The notes beneath the pieces were generated by a model that made no database searches, was not told the DNA's origin, and worked only from the letters and a program-made list of their open reading frames with translations. Both the position numbers and the translations under genes were made by a program. From an uncultured Bacilli bacterium (GTDB lineage: Bacteria > Bacillota_I > Bacilli_A > RF39 > UBA660): DNA of 64,000 bases. The stretch lies in assembly GCA_934086485.1 (NCBI GenBank), contig CAKOIF010000006.1, positions 18,219-82,218 of the forward strand. The letters run 5' to 3'. Each line of letters begins with the position of its first letter. Within the stretch, counting starts at the first letter, position 1. Shown here in pieces: positions 53,714 to 62,021 of the stretch.

Positions 53714-55177
53714 TTAGCCAATGTGATATGGATTTGTTGATGTTCCAGTTCCTCCGACTATTTTTAAGATACTAGAATCTAAGTAAAATGTGGGTCTAAC
53801 AGAAAATAGGTCAGCATCAACATAGCCACTGATAATCTCGCTGTAGATTAGCCCTACATACCCGACTGAAGATAAATAGCTAGCATAAGATGAATCCGAA
53901 GAATACGGAGAAAGTAACCATTCTACTTCATTTACAAAACTACTTTGTGATGTAAACAGCCAATCATTATTTTTACAATCATTATATAATGAACTAATCC
54001 AGTCAACTAATGATTTATTTCTGCAACCTAATTTATTTGTTGTAGACCCACCTACTGTTGCATAACCATAATCGCTTGGGTACATTAACCCTACTTTTGC
54101 AAATATGTTTGATGGATTACCACTATATATTGCACTCATATTTCTTTCTTCTTTATATATTCCTGCTGATGTTAATGTATTAGCATTTGATAAATTTGCA
54201 CCACCTAAATGCCATTTTGCATTTACTATTCCACTAGATAGTTTTCCATTTACATTTAAAGTGCCTAATAAAGTAGTCAAATATGTTCCATTTAATTCTG
54301 TTTTTAGTGATGCTGTACTCCAATTATTTGTTCCTGCTGAATTCCAATACTTTCCACTTGTTCCACCATAATTATTTGTATCTATTACTTTAAGTAACTT
54401 TTTTGTACCACTGCTATTTGTACCATCACTTGAGGTGTCTTCATCAAATAAGCCTATTATTCTAAATAATAATGAAGATGAAGAACAAGTACCACTTGTT
54501 TTATTATCTAAACATATATAATTATTTGGATCTGCTCCTTCATATCGTAGTCCATTTTCATCAAAAATATCTGTATTATTTGCTATCATTAATGTCTCAA
54601 ATGAAGTACCTAAAGATATCGTAAATTCTTTTGTGGTTTTATTACCACTACTATCTTTTACCCATAAATAATATGTTCCCTCAGTTGTTATTGTGGTACT
54701 TAAGTCATAGGATGTTCCACTTATTGAGGTCCAACTTGTTGGTTCTACACTATTACTTGTACTTATTCCATAACCTGATAATTCTATATTATCTGTAAGT
54801 GTTGCTGTTACTGCTGTATCATTTACAGTTAAATTATTTATAACAGGTTTTTCATTATCAATTATTTTATCAAAATATAGTGAGCATCTATCACTGCCAA
54901 TAAATGAAAAACTTACTTTTCCAGTCGTACTATCATAATTCAAAACTTTGCCATTGTTCTCACATATAGTTTTTTCTTTATTTAAAACATAGTTACCTTT
55001 GGGGATTGCATCTGTACTTTGGTATTCTCCTGACTCGCTTTTTACCATAATTGCTAAATTACTTCTCTTCGGTATGCGTTTATTTTTAGATTTATTATAT
55101 ATTTTATTTACAAATAAAATACCTCCGATTAATAATATCATTGATGTTATAATTACAACTATTTTTTTATTTTTCAT
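53714..55177 (-). CDS. Phase-variable surface protein, promoter OFF
   Basis: 487 residues, ATG after GGAG. Membrane anchor (4-24), one Cys-paired domain (TICENNGKV ... SDRCSLYFD) like the 22.7- and 55.4-kb proteins, Ig-like domain (NDTAVTATLTDNIELSGYG), then the C-terminal domain of the tandem family (LGTSFETLMIANNTDIFDENG). It is thus a hybrid: front half as in the 22.7-kb gene, back half as in the 51.6-kb gene. Variable patch at 53793-53911, about 20 bp longer than in the neighbour. Ends VRPTFYLDSSILKIVGG ... PYHIG. Confidence 0.82.
   Translation of the reverse strand: MKNKKIVVIITSMILLIGGILFVNKIYNKSKNKRIPKRSNLAIMVKSESGEYQSTDAIPKGNYVLNKEKTICENNGKVLNYDSTTGKVSFSFIGSDRCSLYFDKIIDNEKPVINNLTVNDTAVTATLTDNIELSGYGISTSNSVEPTSWTSISGTSYDLSTTITTEGTYYLWVKDSSGNKTTKEFTISLGTSFETLMIANNTDIFDENGLRYEGADPNNYICLDNKTSGTCSSSSLLFRIIGLFDEDTSSDGTNSSGTKKLLKVIDTNNYGGTSGKYWNSAGTNNWSTASLKTELNGTYLTTLLGTLNVNGKLSSGIVNAKWHLGGANLSNANTLTSAGIYKEERNMSAIYSGNPSNIFAKVGLMYPSDYGYATVGGSTTNKLGCRNKSLVDWISSLYNDCKNNDWLFTSQSSFVNEVEWLLSPYSSDSSYASYLSSVGYVGLIYSEIISGYVDADLFSVRPTFYLDSSILKIVGGTGTSTNPYHIG
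53793..53911 (-). other. Hypervariable patch of the 53.7-kb surface gene
   Basis: Encodes a Tyr/Ser/Gly/Asp-rich segment between EWLLSP and VRPTFYLD. Mostly NNT/NNC codons, with no single residue pattern shared with the paralogues. A few codons longer than the others. Confidence 0.65.
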
Positions 55178-55212
55178 AAACTACTCCAATTCCGCTTAAA
55201 TACTGAAAGACA

Positions 55213-55359
55213 TTTTCCTAGATTATAAACATTTAGGAAAATTGCATATCGATTTTATGGGAAAAGGACTAGAAATTCACTCAAAAAAATGCTAAAATTA
55301 TAGTAGAAATAGCATAAATACTAGGATAGATTTTCCTAAATGATTATACTTTATGAAAG
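55213..55359. promoter_or_regulatory. Invertible promoter element, OFF (for the 53714-55177 gene)
   Basis: Left site 55213-55241: TTTTCCTAGAT, spacer TATAAAC, ATTTAGGAAAA. Right site 55331-55359, minus strand: CTTTCATAAAG, TATAATC, ATTTAGGAAAA. The spacers differ at one base, which could lower inversion efficiency or record an inter-element exchange. -10 TAAAAT at 55293-55298 reads plus. Confidence 0.8.
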
Positions 55360-55413
55360 ACAAAACCTTATAAACACTGGGTTTGTGAGATTTTTAATTA
55401 CTTTTTTAAATTT

Positions 55414-55440
55414 AAAAAAATTAGTATTTTTACATACCAA
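55414..55440 (-). terminator. Terminator of the 55.4-kb surface gene
   Basis: TTGGTAT/ATACTAA hairpin then seven Ts on the minus strand. Confidence 0.75.
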
Positions 55441-55448
55441 TTTATTTT

Positions 55449-56903
55449 TTAGCCAATATGATATGGATTTGATGATGTTCCTGTTCCTCCGACTATTTTT
55501 AACATACTAGAATCTAAATAAAATGATGGACGCACCACATGCCTGTTACTGACAAAACTACCCTCATCAATGTTTGCAAGCCCTGTCGAAATCAAATCAG
55601 TTACACTATCCGAATACGAGGAACAAGGGGAAAGTAACCATTCGGATTTGTATGAGCTCCAAATTGTTGCTTGTGATTTGAAGAACCAATCATTGTTTTT
55701 ACAATCACTATATGATGAGTTACTCCAATTAAATAATGCTTTCGCTCTGCAACTTGACTTATTTGTTGTTGTACCTCCTACTGTTGCATAACCATAATCA
55801 CTTGGGTACATCAATCCTACTTTTGCATATATACTACTTGGGTTTCCACTATATATCGCTCTCGCATTTCTTTCCTCTACATATATGCCTTCAGCAGTTA
55901 AAGTACTATAATTTGATGAACTTGCTCCTCCTAAATACCACTTCGCATTCGCTATAGCACTTGATAACTTACTATTTACATTAGATGAACCTAATAAAGT
56001 AGTCAAATATGTTCCATTTAATTCTGTTTTGAGTGATGCTGTACTCCAGTTGTTTGTTCCCGATGAATTCCAAGCTTTACCGCTTGTACCACCATAATTA
56101 TTTGTATCTATTATTTTTAATAATTTTTTTGAACCTGCACTAGTTGATCCATCACTAGATGTATCCTCATTAAATAATCCTATAATTCTAAATAGTAATG
56201 AACCATTTGAACAACTACCTTCTTTTTTATTATCTAAACATATATAATTATTTGGATCTGCTCCTTCATATCGAAGTCCATTCTCATTAAAAACATCTGT
56301 ATTATTTGCTACCATTAATGCTTCAAATGAGGTACCTAAAGATATCGTTAACTCTTTTGTAGTTTTATTATTGCTACTATCTTTAACCCACAGATAATAT
56401 GTTCCCTCAGTTGTTATTGTGGTACTTAAGTTATAGGATGTTCCACTTATTGATGTCCAGTTTGTTGGTTCCACTGTATTACTTGTACTTATTCCATAGC
56501 CGGATAATTCTATATTATCTGTAAGTGTTGCTGTTACTGTTGTATCATTAACAGTTGGATTGGATATAACTGGTTTTTCTGTGTCTATTATTTTATCAAA
56601 GTATAATGAACATCTGTCACTGCCTAAGAAACTAAAACCAATTTGTCCTGTAGAGTTATTATAGCTTACTACTTTGCCTCCATTTTCGCATATAGTTCTA
56701 TCTTCATTTAAAACATAATTACCTTTGGGTATTGTATCTGTACTTTCGTATTCTCCGTTTTCATTTTTAATCATAATTGCTAAATTATTTTTCCTCGGTA
56801 TTTGTTTATTTTTAGATTTATTATATATTCGATTTACAAATAAAATACCTCCGATTAATATTATCAATGATAATAAAATTATAATTACTTTTTTATTTTT
56901 CAT
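55449..56903 (-). CDS. Phase-variable surface protein, promoter OFF
   Basis: 484 residues, ATG after GGAG. Same plan as the 53.7-kb protein: anchor, Cys-paired domain (TICENGGKV ... SDRCSLYFD), Ig-like domain (NDTTVTATLTDNIELSGYG ... YYLWVKDSSNNK), C-terminal domain with NNYICLDNKKEGSC, LLFRIIGLF, GLMYPSDYGYATVGGTTTNK and EWLLSP. Variable patch at 55528-55631, then VRPSFYLDSSMLKIVGG ... PYHIG. First gene of the tandem array as transcribed; each gene has its own promoter element and terminator, so they form separate units. Confidence 0.82.
   Translation of the reverse strand: MKNKKVIIILLSLIILIGGILFVNRIYNKSKNKQIPRKNNLAIMIKNENGEYESTDTIPKGNYVLNEDRTICENGGKVVSYNNSTGQIGFSFLGSDRCSLYFDKIIDTEKPVISNPTVNDTTVTATLTDNIELSGYGISTSNTVEPTNWTSISGTSYNLSTTITTEGTYYLWVKDSSNNKTTKELTISLGTSFEALMVANNTDVFNENGLRYEGADPNNYICLDNKKEGSCSNGSLLFRIIGLFNEDTSSDGSTSAGSKKLLKIIDTNNYGGTSGKAWNSSGTNNWSTASLKTELNGTYLTTLLGSSNVNSKLSSAIANAKWYLGGASSSNYSTLTAEGIYVEERNARAIYSGNPSSIYAKVGLMYPSDYGYATVGGTTTNKSSCRAKALFNWSNSSYSDCKNNDWFFKSQATIWSSYKSEWLLSPCSSYSDSVTDLISTGLANIDEGSFVSNRHVVRPSFYLDSSMLKIVGGTGTSSNPYHIG
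55528..55631 (-). other. Hypervariable patch of the 55.4-kb surface gene
   Basis: Codons such as TGT, GAT, AGT, ATT, CTT, AAC and CAT replace the equivalents in the paralogues. The flanking CCT-N6-TCG-TAT-TCG-GAT-AGT block matches the 47.5-kb patch. Confidence 0.6.
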
Positions 56904-56938
56904 AACCTACTCCAATTCCGCATAAAAACTGAAGTGGA

Positions 56939-57085
56939 TTTTCCTAGATTATAATCATTTAGGAAAATGTTATGCCAATTTTATGGGAAAAGGACTAGAA
57001 ATCTACTCAAAAAAATGCTAGAATTAGAATAGAAATAGCATAAATACTAGGATACATTTTCCTAAATGATTATACTTTATGAAAC
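56939..57085. promoter_or_regulatory. Invertible promoter element, OFF (for the 55449-56903 gene)
   Basis: Left site 56939-56967: TTTTCCTAGAT, TATAATC, ATTTAGGAAAA. Right site 57057-57085, minus strand: GTTTCATAAAG, TATAATC, ATTTAGGAAAA. -10 TAGAAT (57019-57024) with TGC before it reads plus, away from the gene. Confidence 0.82.
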
Positions 57086-57140
57086 TTGATACCTTATAAA
57101 CACTGGGTTTGTGAGATTTTTAATTACTTTTTTAAATTTA

Positions 57141-57169
57141 AAAAAATTAGAGTTTTTTATCTCTAATTT
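57141..57169 (-). terminator. Terminator of the P-type ATPase gene
   Basis: AAATTAGAG and CTCTAATTT hairpin followed by a T tract on the minus strand; overlaps the stop codon. Confidence 0.85.
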
Positions 57170-59480
57170 AAATATTATTTGTTTTTCTTAATATATAATT
57201 TGAAAGTGATTTAAGCTTATCAAAAATATACATACTACATATAAATAAAACTATAAATACTAAAATAGTATCTTTATTTATATTACTTATATTGAAAAAT
57301 GCATATTGATAAAGAGCACAATATTCAAATGCTAAGAATAATACACACATCATTACTCCCCTTAAAAGATTATAAGGTTTACAAATATAATTTAAGAATA
57401 TAAATCCTGTTATCGCGGTTAAAAATACTGTAAGCGTGGAACATAACTCTTGTGAAAGTCCAAAATTAATTTGGAATAATTTAATAATAACTACATTAAA
57501 TACTACAGTTAAAGCACTAGGAAGAGCCTTTAAAAATACTTTCAAAAGAAAATTTCCTTTTACAAGTTCGTGATTAGGTTCAAGTGCTAAAATAAATGAT
57601 GGAACACCTATTGTAAAAAATGTAATTAAGGTTAAATGAATTGGAATAAAGAAATATTCTGTATTTAAAAATATACAAGCAATTATTAATATTATAGTAA
57701 ATATTGTTTTACTAAGAAGAAGTGATGAACTTCTTTCGATATTATTAATACTCCTTCTTCCCTCCTTTAAAATAAGAGGCAAATTATCAATTTTTGAATC
57801 AAGAAGTACAAATTGGCTTACATTTTTGGCAGTGTCTGCTCCACTTGCCATTGCAATTGAACAATCACTTTCTTTTAAAGCAAGACAGTCATTTACACCA
57901 TCACCAGTCATACCAACAAAGTGACCTTTACTTTTAAGGGCAATAACTATTTTTTTCTTTTGGTCTGGTTTAACTCTACCTAAAATATTAAAACTTTCAA
58001 TAATATCAGGTATTTCTTCATCACTAACCTGTGACATATCTACACTTCTTATATCACTAATTCCTGCTCTTTTGGCAATCTTTGAAACAGTTACTGGATT
58101 ATCTCCACTTATGATTTTAATATCAATTCCTTGCTCTTTAAAATAATTTAAAGTAACATCAGCATTTTCTTTTATTTTATCTTGAATTAAAATTAAAGCT
58201 ATAGGTTTTATATCTTTAATATTTTTTAAACTTTCACCTTTTGCAAGTAGTAATACTCTATAATCTTCTTGATAAGATGAAAGATTTTTTATTTTACCTT
58301 TATATAAATTTTCAGGGCTACCTAAAAAGTATACATCACCATTAAATTTTACTGCAGAATATTTACGTATACTTGAAAATGATAATGTTTCTAAAGCCTC
58401 ATCCTTATATTTAATATCGCTTACAAAACTTTCTACTGCTTTAAAAGTTGGTGATGGATCAGAAAGTGCATTTACATAAGATGCTAAAATTTCTTTAATA
58501 TCTTTTTCACTTTCTTTTTTAAGAGGAATAATTTTTTTTACTTCCATAACACCTTCGGTAATTGTACCAGTTTTATCTAAACATAAAGTATCCACTCTAG
58601 CAAGGTTTTCAATTGAATATAAATCTTGAACTAAAACATTATATTTTTTAAGTCTAACAACACTTACTGCCATTGCCGATGATGTTAAAAGTACTAGTCC
58701 TTCGGGTATCATACCTATTAAAGCACTAACCATACTCATAAGTGAATCTGGAATACTTTTGGTAATACCCATTTGATTTATAAAAAATAATATACCAATT
58801 GGAACAAGTAAAACACTTAATATTTTTAGCATCTTTTCAAATGAATTATAAATAACAGAATTAGTCTTTTTAATATATTTTGTTTCACTGGTTATTTTAG
58901 AAATATAATTATCCTTTCCTATATGAATTACTTTAGCATAGACATTTCCACTTACTATAAATGAACCACTTGTTAATTCATCACCTTTTTCTTTAGTAAT
59001 AACTTTTTCCTCACCAGTTATAAAGGCTTCATTTACTTCACAAGTTCCTGATAATATTACAGCATCAGTTACAACTTGATTTCCTATTTCATAGTTACAT
59101 ACATCATCAAGTACAAGTTCTTCCCTAGTAAGCTCTATAGTTTCACCTTCACGAATAACTTTAATTTTACTATCTGCGATAACACTTAATTTATCAATTG
59201 TTTTTTTAGCAAGTATTTCTTCGATTATACTTATTATAGTATTTGTAAAAATTACATTAACAAAAAGGCAATTTTTTAATGCATATAAAAACTTTCCTGA
59301 AACTATTCCACTTATTAAAACCATTAAGCCTAAAGCAATATTTAAAAAGTTAAAATAAGTTAAAGCATTTGTTTTAATAATTTCTTTAATAGTTTTAGTT
59401 TTTGGTTCATCAACATAATTTATTAAACCTTTTTGTTTTCTTTCCTCAACTTCAGCATTTGTTAATCCCTTTATATTCAT
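57168..59480 (-). CDS. P-type cation-transporting ATPase, CtpE-like
   Basis: 770 residues. N-terminal cytoplasmic GLTNAEVEERKQKG segment and two helices, actuator domain with TGE (AFITGEEK, ~152-159) and M4 with MIPEGL (~258-263). Phosphorylated D302 is in CLDKTGTITEG, followed by KGES/ISGDNPVTV and the MTGDGVNDCLALKESDCSIAM hinge (in parts). Six C-terminal helices follow. There are no heavy-metal CxxC or CPC motifs. Length and signatures resemble the CtpE group proposed to move calcium; the ion is inferred. Own promoter and terminator. Confidence 0.88.
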   Translation of the reverse strand: MNIKGLTNAEVEERKQKGLINYVDEPKTKTIKEIIKTNALTYFNFLNIALGLMVLISGIVSGKFLYALKNCLFVNVIFTNTIISIIEEILAKKTIDKLSVIADSKIKVIREGETIELTREELVLDDVCNYEIGNQVVTDAVILSGTCEVNEAFITGEEKVITKEKGDELTSGSFIVSGNVYAKVIHIGKDNYISKITSETKYIKKTNSVIYNSFEKMLKILSVLLVPIGILFFINQMGITKSIPDSLMSMVSALIGMIPEGLVLLTSSAMAVSVVRLKKYNVLVQDLYSIENLARVDTLCLDKTGTITEGVMEVKKIIPLKKESEKDIKEILASYVNALSDPSPTFKAVESFVSDIKYKDEALETLSFSSIRKYSAVKFNGDVYFLGSPENLYKGKIKNLSSYQEDYRVLLLAKGESLKNIKDIKPIALILIQDKIKENADVTLNYFKEQGIDIKIISGDNPVTVSKIAKRAGISDIRSVDMSQVSDEEIPDIIESFNILGRVKPDQKKKIVIALKSKGHFVGMTGDGVNDCLALKESDCSIAMASGADTAKNVSQFVLLDSKIDNLPLILKEGRRSINNIERSSSLLLSKTIFTIILIIACIFLNTEYFFIPIHLTLITFFTIGVPSFILALEPNHELVKGNFLLKVFLKALPSALTVVFNVVIIKLFQINFGLSQELCSTLTVFLTAITGFIFLNYICKPYNLLRGVMMCVLFLAFEYCALYQYAFFNISNINKDTILVFIVLFICSMYIFDKLKSLSNYILRKTNNI

Positions 59481-59504
59481 TTAATACACCTACACTACTA
59501 TTTT

Positions 59505-59532
59505 AGTATAGCATAAATTTTAGATTTTGACA
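59505..59532 (-). promoter_or_regulatory. Promoter of the P-type ATPase gene
   Basis: TGTCAA (59527-59532), 16-bp spacer and extended TGC-TATACT (-10 at 59505-59510). Confidence 0.65.
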
Positions 59533-59544
59533 CCTAATAATTTA

Positions 59545-59584
59545 CAAAAAAACTTCAATCTAAATAAATAGACTAAAGTTTTTT
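59545..59584 (-). terminator. Terminator of the sigma factor gene
   Basis: AAAAAACTTTAGTCTA pairs with GATTGAAGTTTTTTT on the minus strand. Confidence 0.82.
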
Positions 59585-59586
59585 AA

Positions 59587-60969
59587 TTAATCCAAATAAT
59601 CTTTTAAACCAATATTTTTATCTCTAAATTTCAATTTATTAATGGCCTTTTTTTCAATTTGTCTAACTCTTTCTCTTGTAAGTCCATATTGGGTTGCAAT
59701 ATCTTCGAGAGTCAAAACTTCGCCATCTTCGGTTAAACCAAATCTTTTTTTTATAATCTCAGTTTCTCTATCACTTAATGTATTTGCAAAAGCTTTTTCA
59801 ATTAATGAAGAAAGTTCTTTATTAAAAATAATATTATCCACAAATTTATCTTTGTCATATAAAACATTTGCTAATGTGCTTTCCGAAGAATCTTCGAGTG
59901 TTAGACTATCAAGGGAAATGCAAGACCCATAATTATTCATTATGTCATAAATAGCACTTACAGAAATATGTAAATCTTTAGCAACTTTTCGATAATTTGG
60001 ATAAGTACCAAATTTCTGTAAATACTCTGAAATATATTTTTTAACCGCCATTTTTTGTGAAATAATATTACGAGTTTTTCGTATAGTATCATTATTATAT
60101 TCAAGAGCTTTCATAACATATGTTTTAATCCAATAAGATGCATAAGTAGAAAAACGGTAACCTTTGGTAACATCATATCTATTAATTGCCTTTATTAAAC
60201 CAAATGTTCCCTCCTGCATAATATCATTAAATGAAAGAAGCATAGAACAATATCCCTTAGAAAAAGCATCTACCAGTTTTATATTTCTTTTGAAAAATTG
60301 GCTTTTAGCAATAACGTATTTCTTTAAAAGTGTAAGTTCATTTGTAATATCACTAATCAAAGGTTCATTATCAAAATCTAACTTGTTAAACATTAACTTT
60401 AAATCTTCATAACTAGGTTTTTCTTTTAAAGAAACTAATGCTTTTAAATATCTAACTTCATTTTTAAAAATACTTTCATCATTTAATTTATAAGGAAGGC
60501 TTTTAAGCTCTTTTACCAAAGATAAAGATGCATCATAATCACTTGCAAAATAAATTGATTTAATAATACTACCAATCTTTAATGTTGGATACAAATTATC
60601 ACTGTCCTCTAAAATATGTAAATTATTTTTGCCTTCATTTAAAATATTTCCATAATAAACTTCCTCATTTTGACTCATAAGTGGCATATTTTCTATACCA
60701 AGTGAGTAATACATATAGTCTTTTCCTTCAAGAAAAGATGGATCAATATCATCACTTAAATTATCGATAATTAAACCATCAAAATAAGAAGAGTATTTTT
60801 TAGAAAACGTTAAAAACTCGGTTTCATTCAATGTACTTATCATTTTTTCAAAATAAGAATTTATTAATTTTCTTCCATATTTTTTATATAAACCTTTTAA
60901 AATATTTTCATTAAACTGTGGAAAACTGTCCAATAATTTATTAAATTTTTCATAAGATAACTGTTCCAT
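59587..60969 (-). CDS. Sigma-70 family RNA polymerase sigma factor
   Basis: 460 residues from the ATG at 60967-60969, chosen because GGGGGA lies just upstream. Region 2 (about 235-300): DIMQEGTFGLIKAINRYD, RFSTYASYWIKTYVMKAL. Region 3 helix-turn-helix (YPNYRKVAKDLHISVSAIYDIM). Region 4: LSDRETEIIKKRFGL and LTLEDIATQYGLTRERVRQIE. The first ~230 residues are helical and do not show the usual RpoD region 1.1. Whether it is the primary sigma or a second RpoD-like factor cannot be decided here. It has its own promoter. Confidence 0.9.
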   Translation of the reverse strand: MEQLSYEKFNKLLDSFPQFNENILKGLYKKYGRKLINSYFEKMISTLNETEFLTFSKKYSSYFDGLIIDNLSDDIDPSFLEGKDYMYYSLGIENMPLMSQNEEVYYGNILNEGKNNLHILEDSDNLYPTLKIGSIIKSIYFASDYDASLSLVKELKSLPYKLNDESIFKNEVRYLKALVSLKEKPSYEDLKLMFNKLDFDNEPLISDITNELTLLKKYVIAKSQFFKRNIKLVDAFSKGYCSMLLSFNDIMQEGTFGLIKAINRYDVTKGYRFSTYASYWIKTYVMKALEYNNDTIRKTRNIISQKMAVKKYISEYLQKFGTYPNYRKVAKDLHISVSAIYDIMNNYGSCISLDSLTLEDSSESTLANVLYDKDKFVDNIIFNKELSSLIEKAFANTLSDRETEIIKKRFGLTEDGEVLTLEDIATQYGLTRERVRQIEKKAINKLKFRDKNIGLKDYLD

Positions 60970-60991
60970 TTTATCCCCCATAACCGCTAAT

Positions 60992-61020
60992 ATTCTAACA
61001 TATTTATTTTTATCTTTCAA
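60992..61020 (-). promoter_or_regulatory. Promoter of the sigma factor gene
   Basis: TTGAAA (61015-61020), 17-bp spacer, TAGAAT (60992-60997); starts right after the upstream terminator. Confidence 0.75.
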
Positions 61021-61021
61021 C

Positions 61022-61050
61022 AAAAAAGGTAGATTTTTTTCTACCTTTTA
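61022..61050 (-). terminator. Terminator of the metallophosphoesterase gene
   Basis: AAAAGGTAGA and TCTACCTTTTTT hairpin on the minus strand, including the TAG stop. Confidence 0.88.
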
Positions 61051-61952
61051 AGTACTCTTTGATTGACATTAACTTTATCAATACTCATCGGATAAAATCC
61101 ATTGAAATGGCCTAAGAAACCCGCACTTTCTTGAAGTTTAGTTATTCCACCATTGATAATTAAATGAATTTGATGGCCATTAACATTAATTACTTTACTA
61201 CCCCTTGCATTATCTGGAAATAATGTTTTATTCGGAGCAATTATTCCTTTATTATTAGAAATTAAATCATCGATTATAGGAAATACCATTCCATTATGCA
61301 TATGACCACAAAAGATAAAGTCAAATTCCTTTATGTAAGATATAACCTTTGGATCTGTCATATATATTGGTGAATGAACTATCAATATTTTAACTTTAGA
61401 GTTATTCAAAGAATTTAAGTATTTTGTATATTTACTCATAAAATCTAGTTTATGAATCAAAAATTCTTTGCTTTCATTGCCAGTATTATTAAAATAATAT
61501 TCATAAGGAAGTTCTAAAGAATAAACTATAACTTTTTCATCCTCATAGTAAGGTTCATAATGTGAAACATAAACGTTTGAAATAGAATTTGCTTCTTTCC
61601 AATAGCCTTCGGGAAAGTCCTCTTTTCCTTGTTTAAAATCACAAGTGGTAAAATCGTGTGAACCTAGATTAACAAAAGTTTTACATTTTTGCCCTAAACT
61701 TTCTAACCATAAAAGTAACTTTTCACTTTTTTCTTTATGTGTTTTTAAAAAATCGGTACTATCAATGATATCACCCGCTAAACAAAGATATTCTAATTCT
61801 TCTGAAGATAAGTTCTCACTTATTAATTCTAATTTTCTATCATCAAAATTTTTAAAATAATGTAAATCGCCAAAAGTTTTAATACTAATATTATCCTTCT
61901 TCTCAGGCATATCGTAACTATGATTTTTAGTTTGAATTATTTTATCTATCAT
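61041..61952 (-). CDS. Calcineurin-like metallophosphoesterase
   Basis: 303 residues. The five metal-binding blocks are in order: FGDLHYFK (DxH), LAGDIIDS (GDxxD), NLGSHDFT (GNHD-type with Ser for Asn), ILIVHSPIY (H) and FIFCGHMHNGM (GHxH). No signal peptide, so a cytoplasmic phosphatase or phosphodiesterase of unknown substrate. Monocistronic, with consensus promoter and terminator. Confidence 0.88.
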   Translation of the reverse strand: MIDKIIQTKNHSYDMPEKKDNISIKTFGDLHYFKNFDDRKLELISENLSSEELEYLCLAGDIIDSTDFLKTHKEKSEKLLLWLESLGQKCKTFVNLGSHDFTTCDFKQGKEDFPEGYWKEANSISNVYVSHYEPYYEDEKVIVYSLELPYEYYFNNTGNESKEFLIHKLDFMSKYTKYLNSLNNSKVKILIVHSPIYMTDPKVISYIKEFDFIFCGHMHNGMVFPIIDDLISNNKGIIAPNKTLFPDNARGSKVINVNGHQIHLIINGGITKLQESAGFLGHFNGFYPMSIDKVNVNQRVLKR

Positions 61953-61976
61953 TTCTAATCCCCCTCAATTGAGAGG

Positions 61977-62005
61977 ATTATACCACTTTTTATTAGTTGT
62001 GTCAA
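61977..62005 (-). promoter_or_regulatory. Promoter of the metallophosphoesterase gene
   Basis: Perfect TTGACA (62000-62005) and TATAAT (61977-61982), 17-bp spacer. An imperfect CCTCTCAATTGAGGGG palindrome follows and includes the ribosome site, so it may also affect translation. Confidence 0.88.
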
Positions 62006-62021
62006 ATTTGTGTAAAATATT

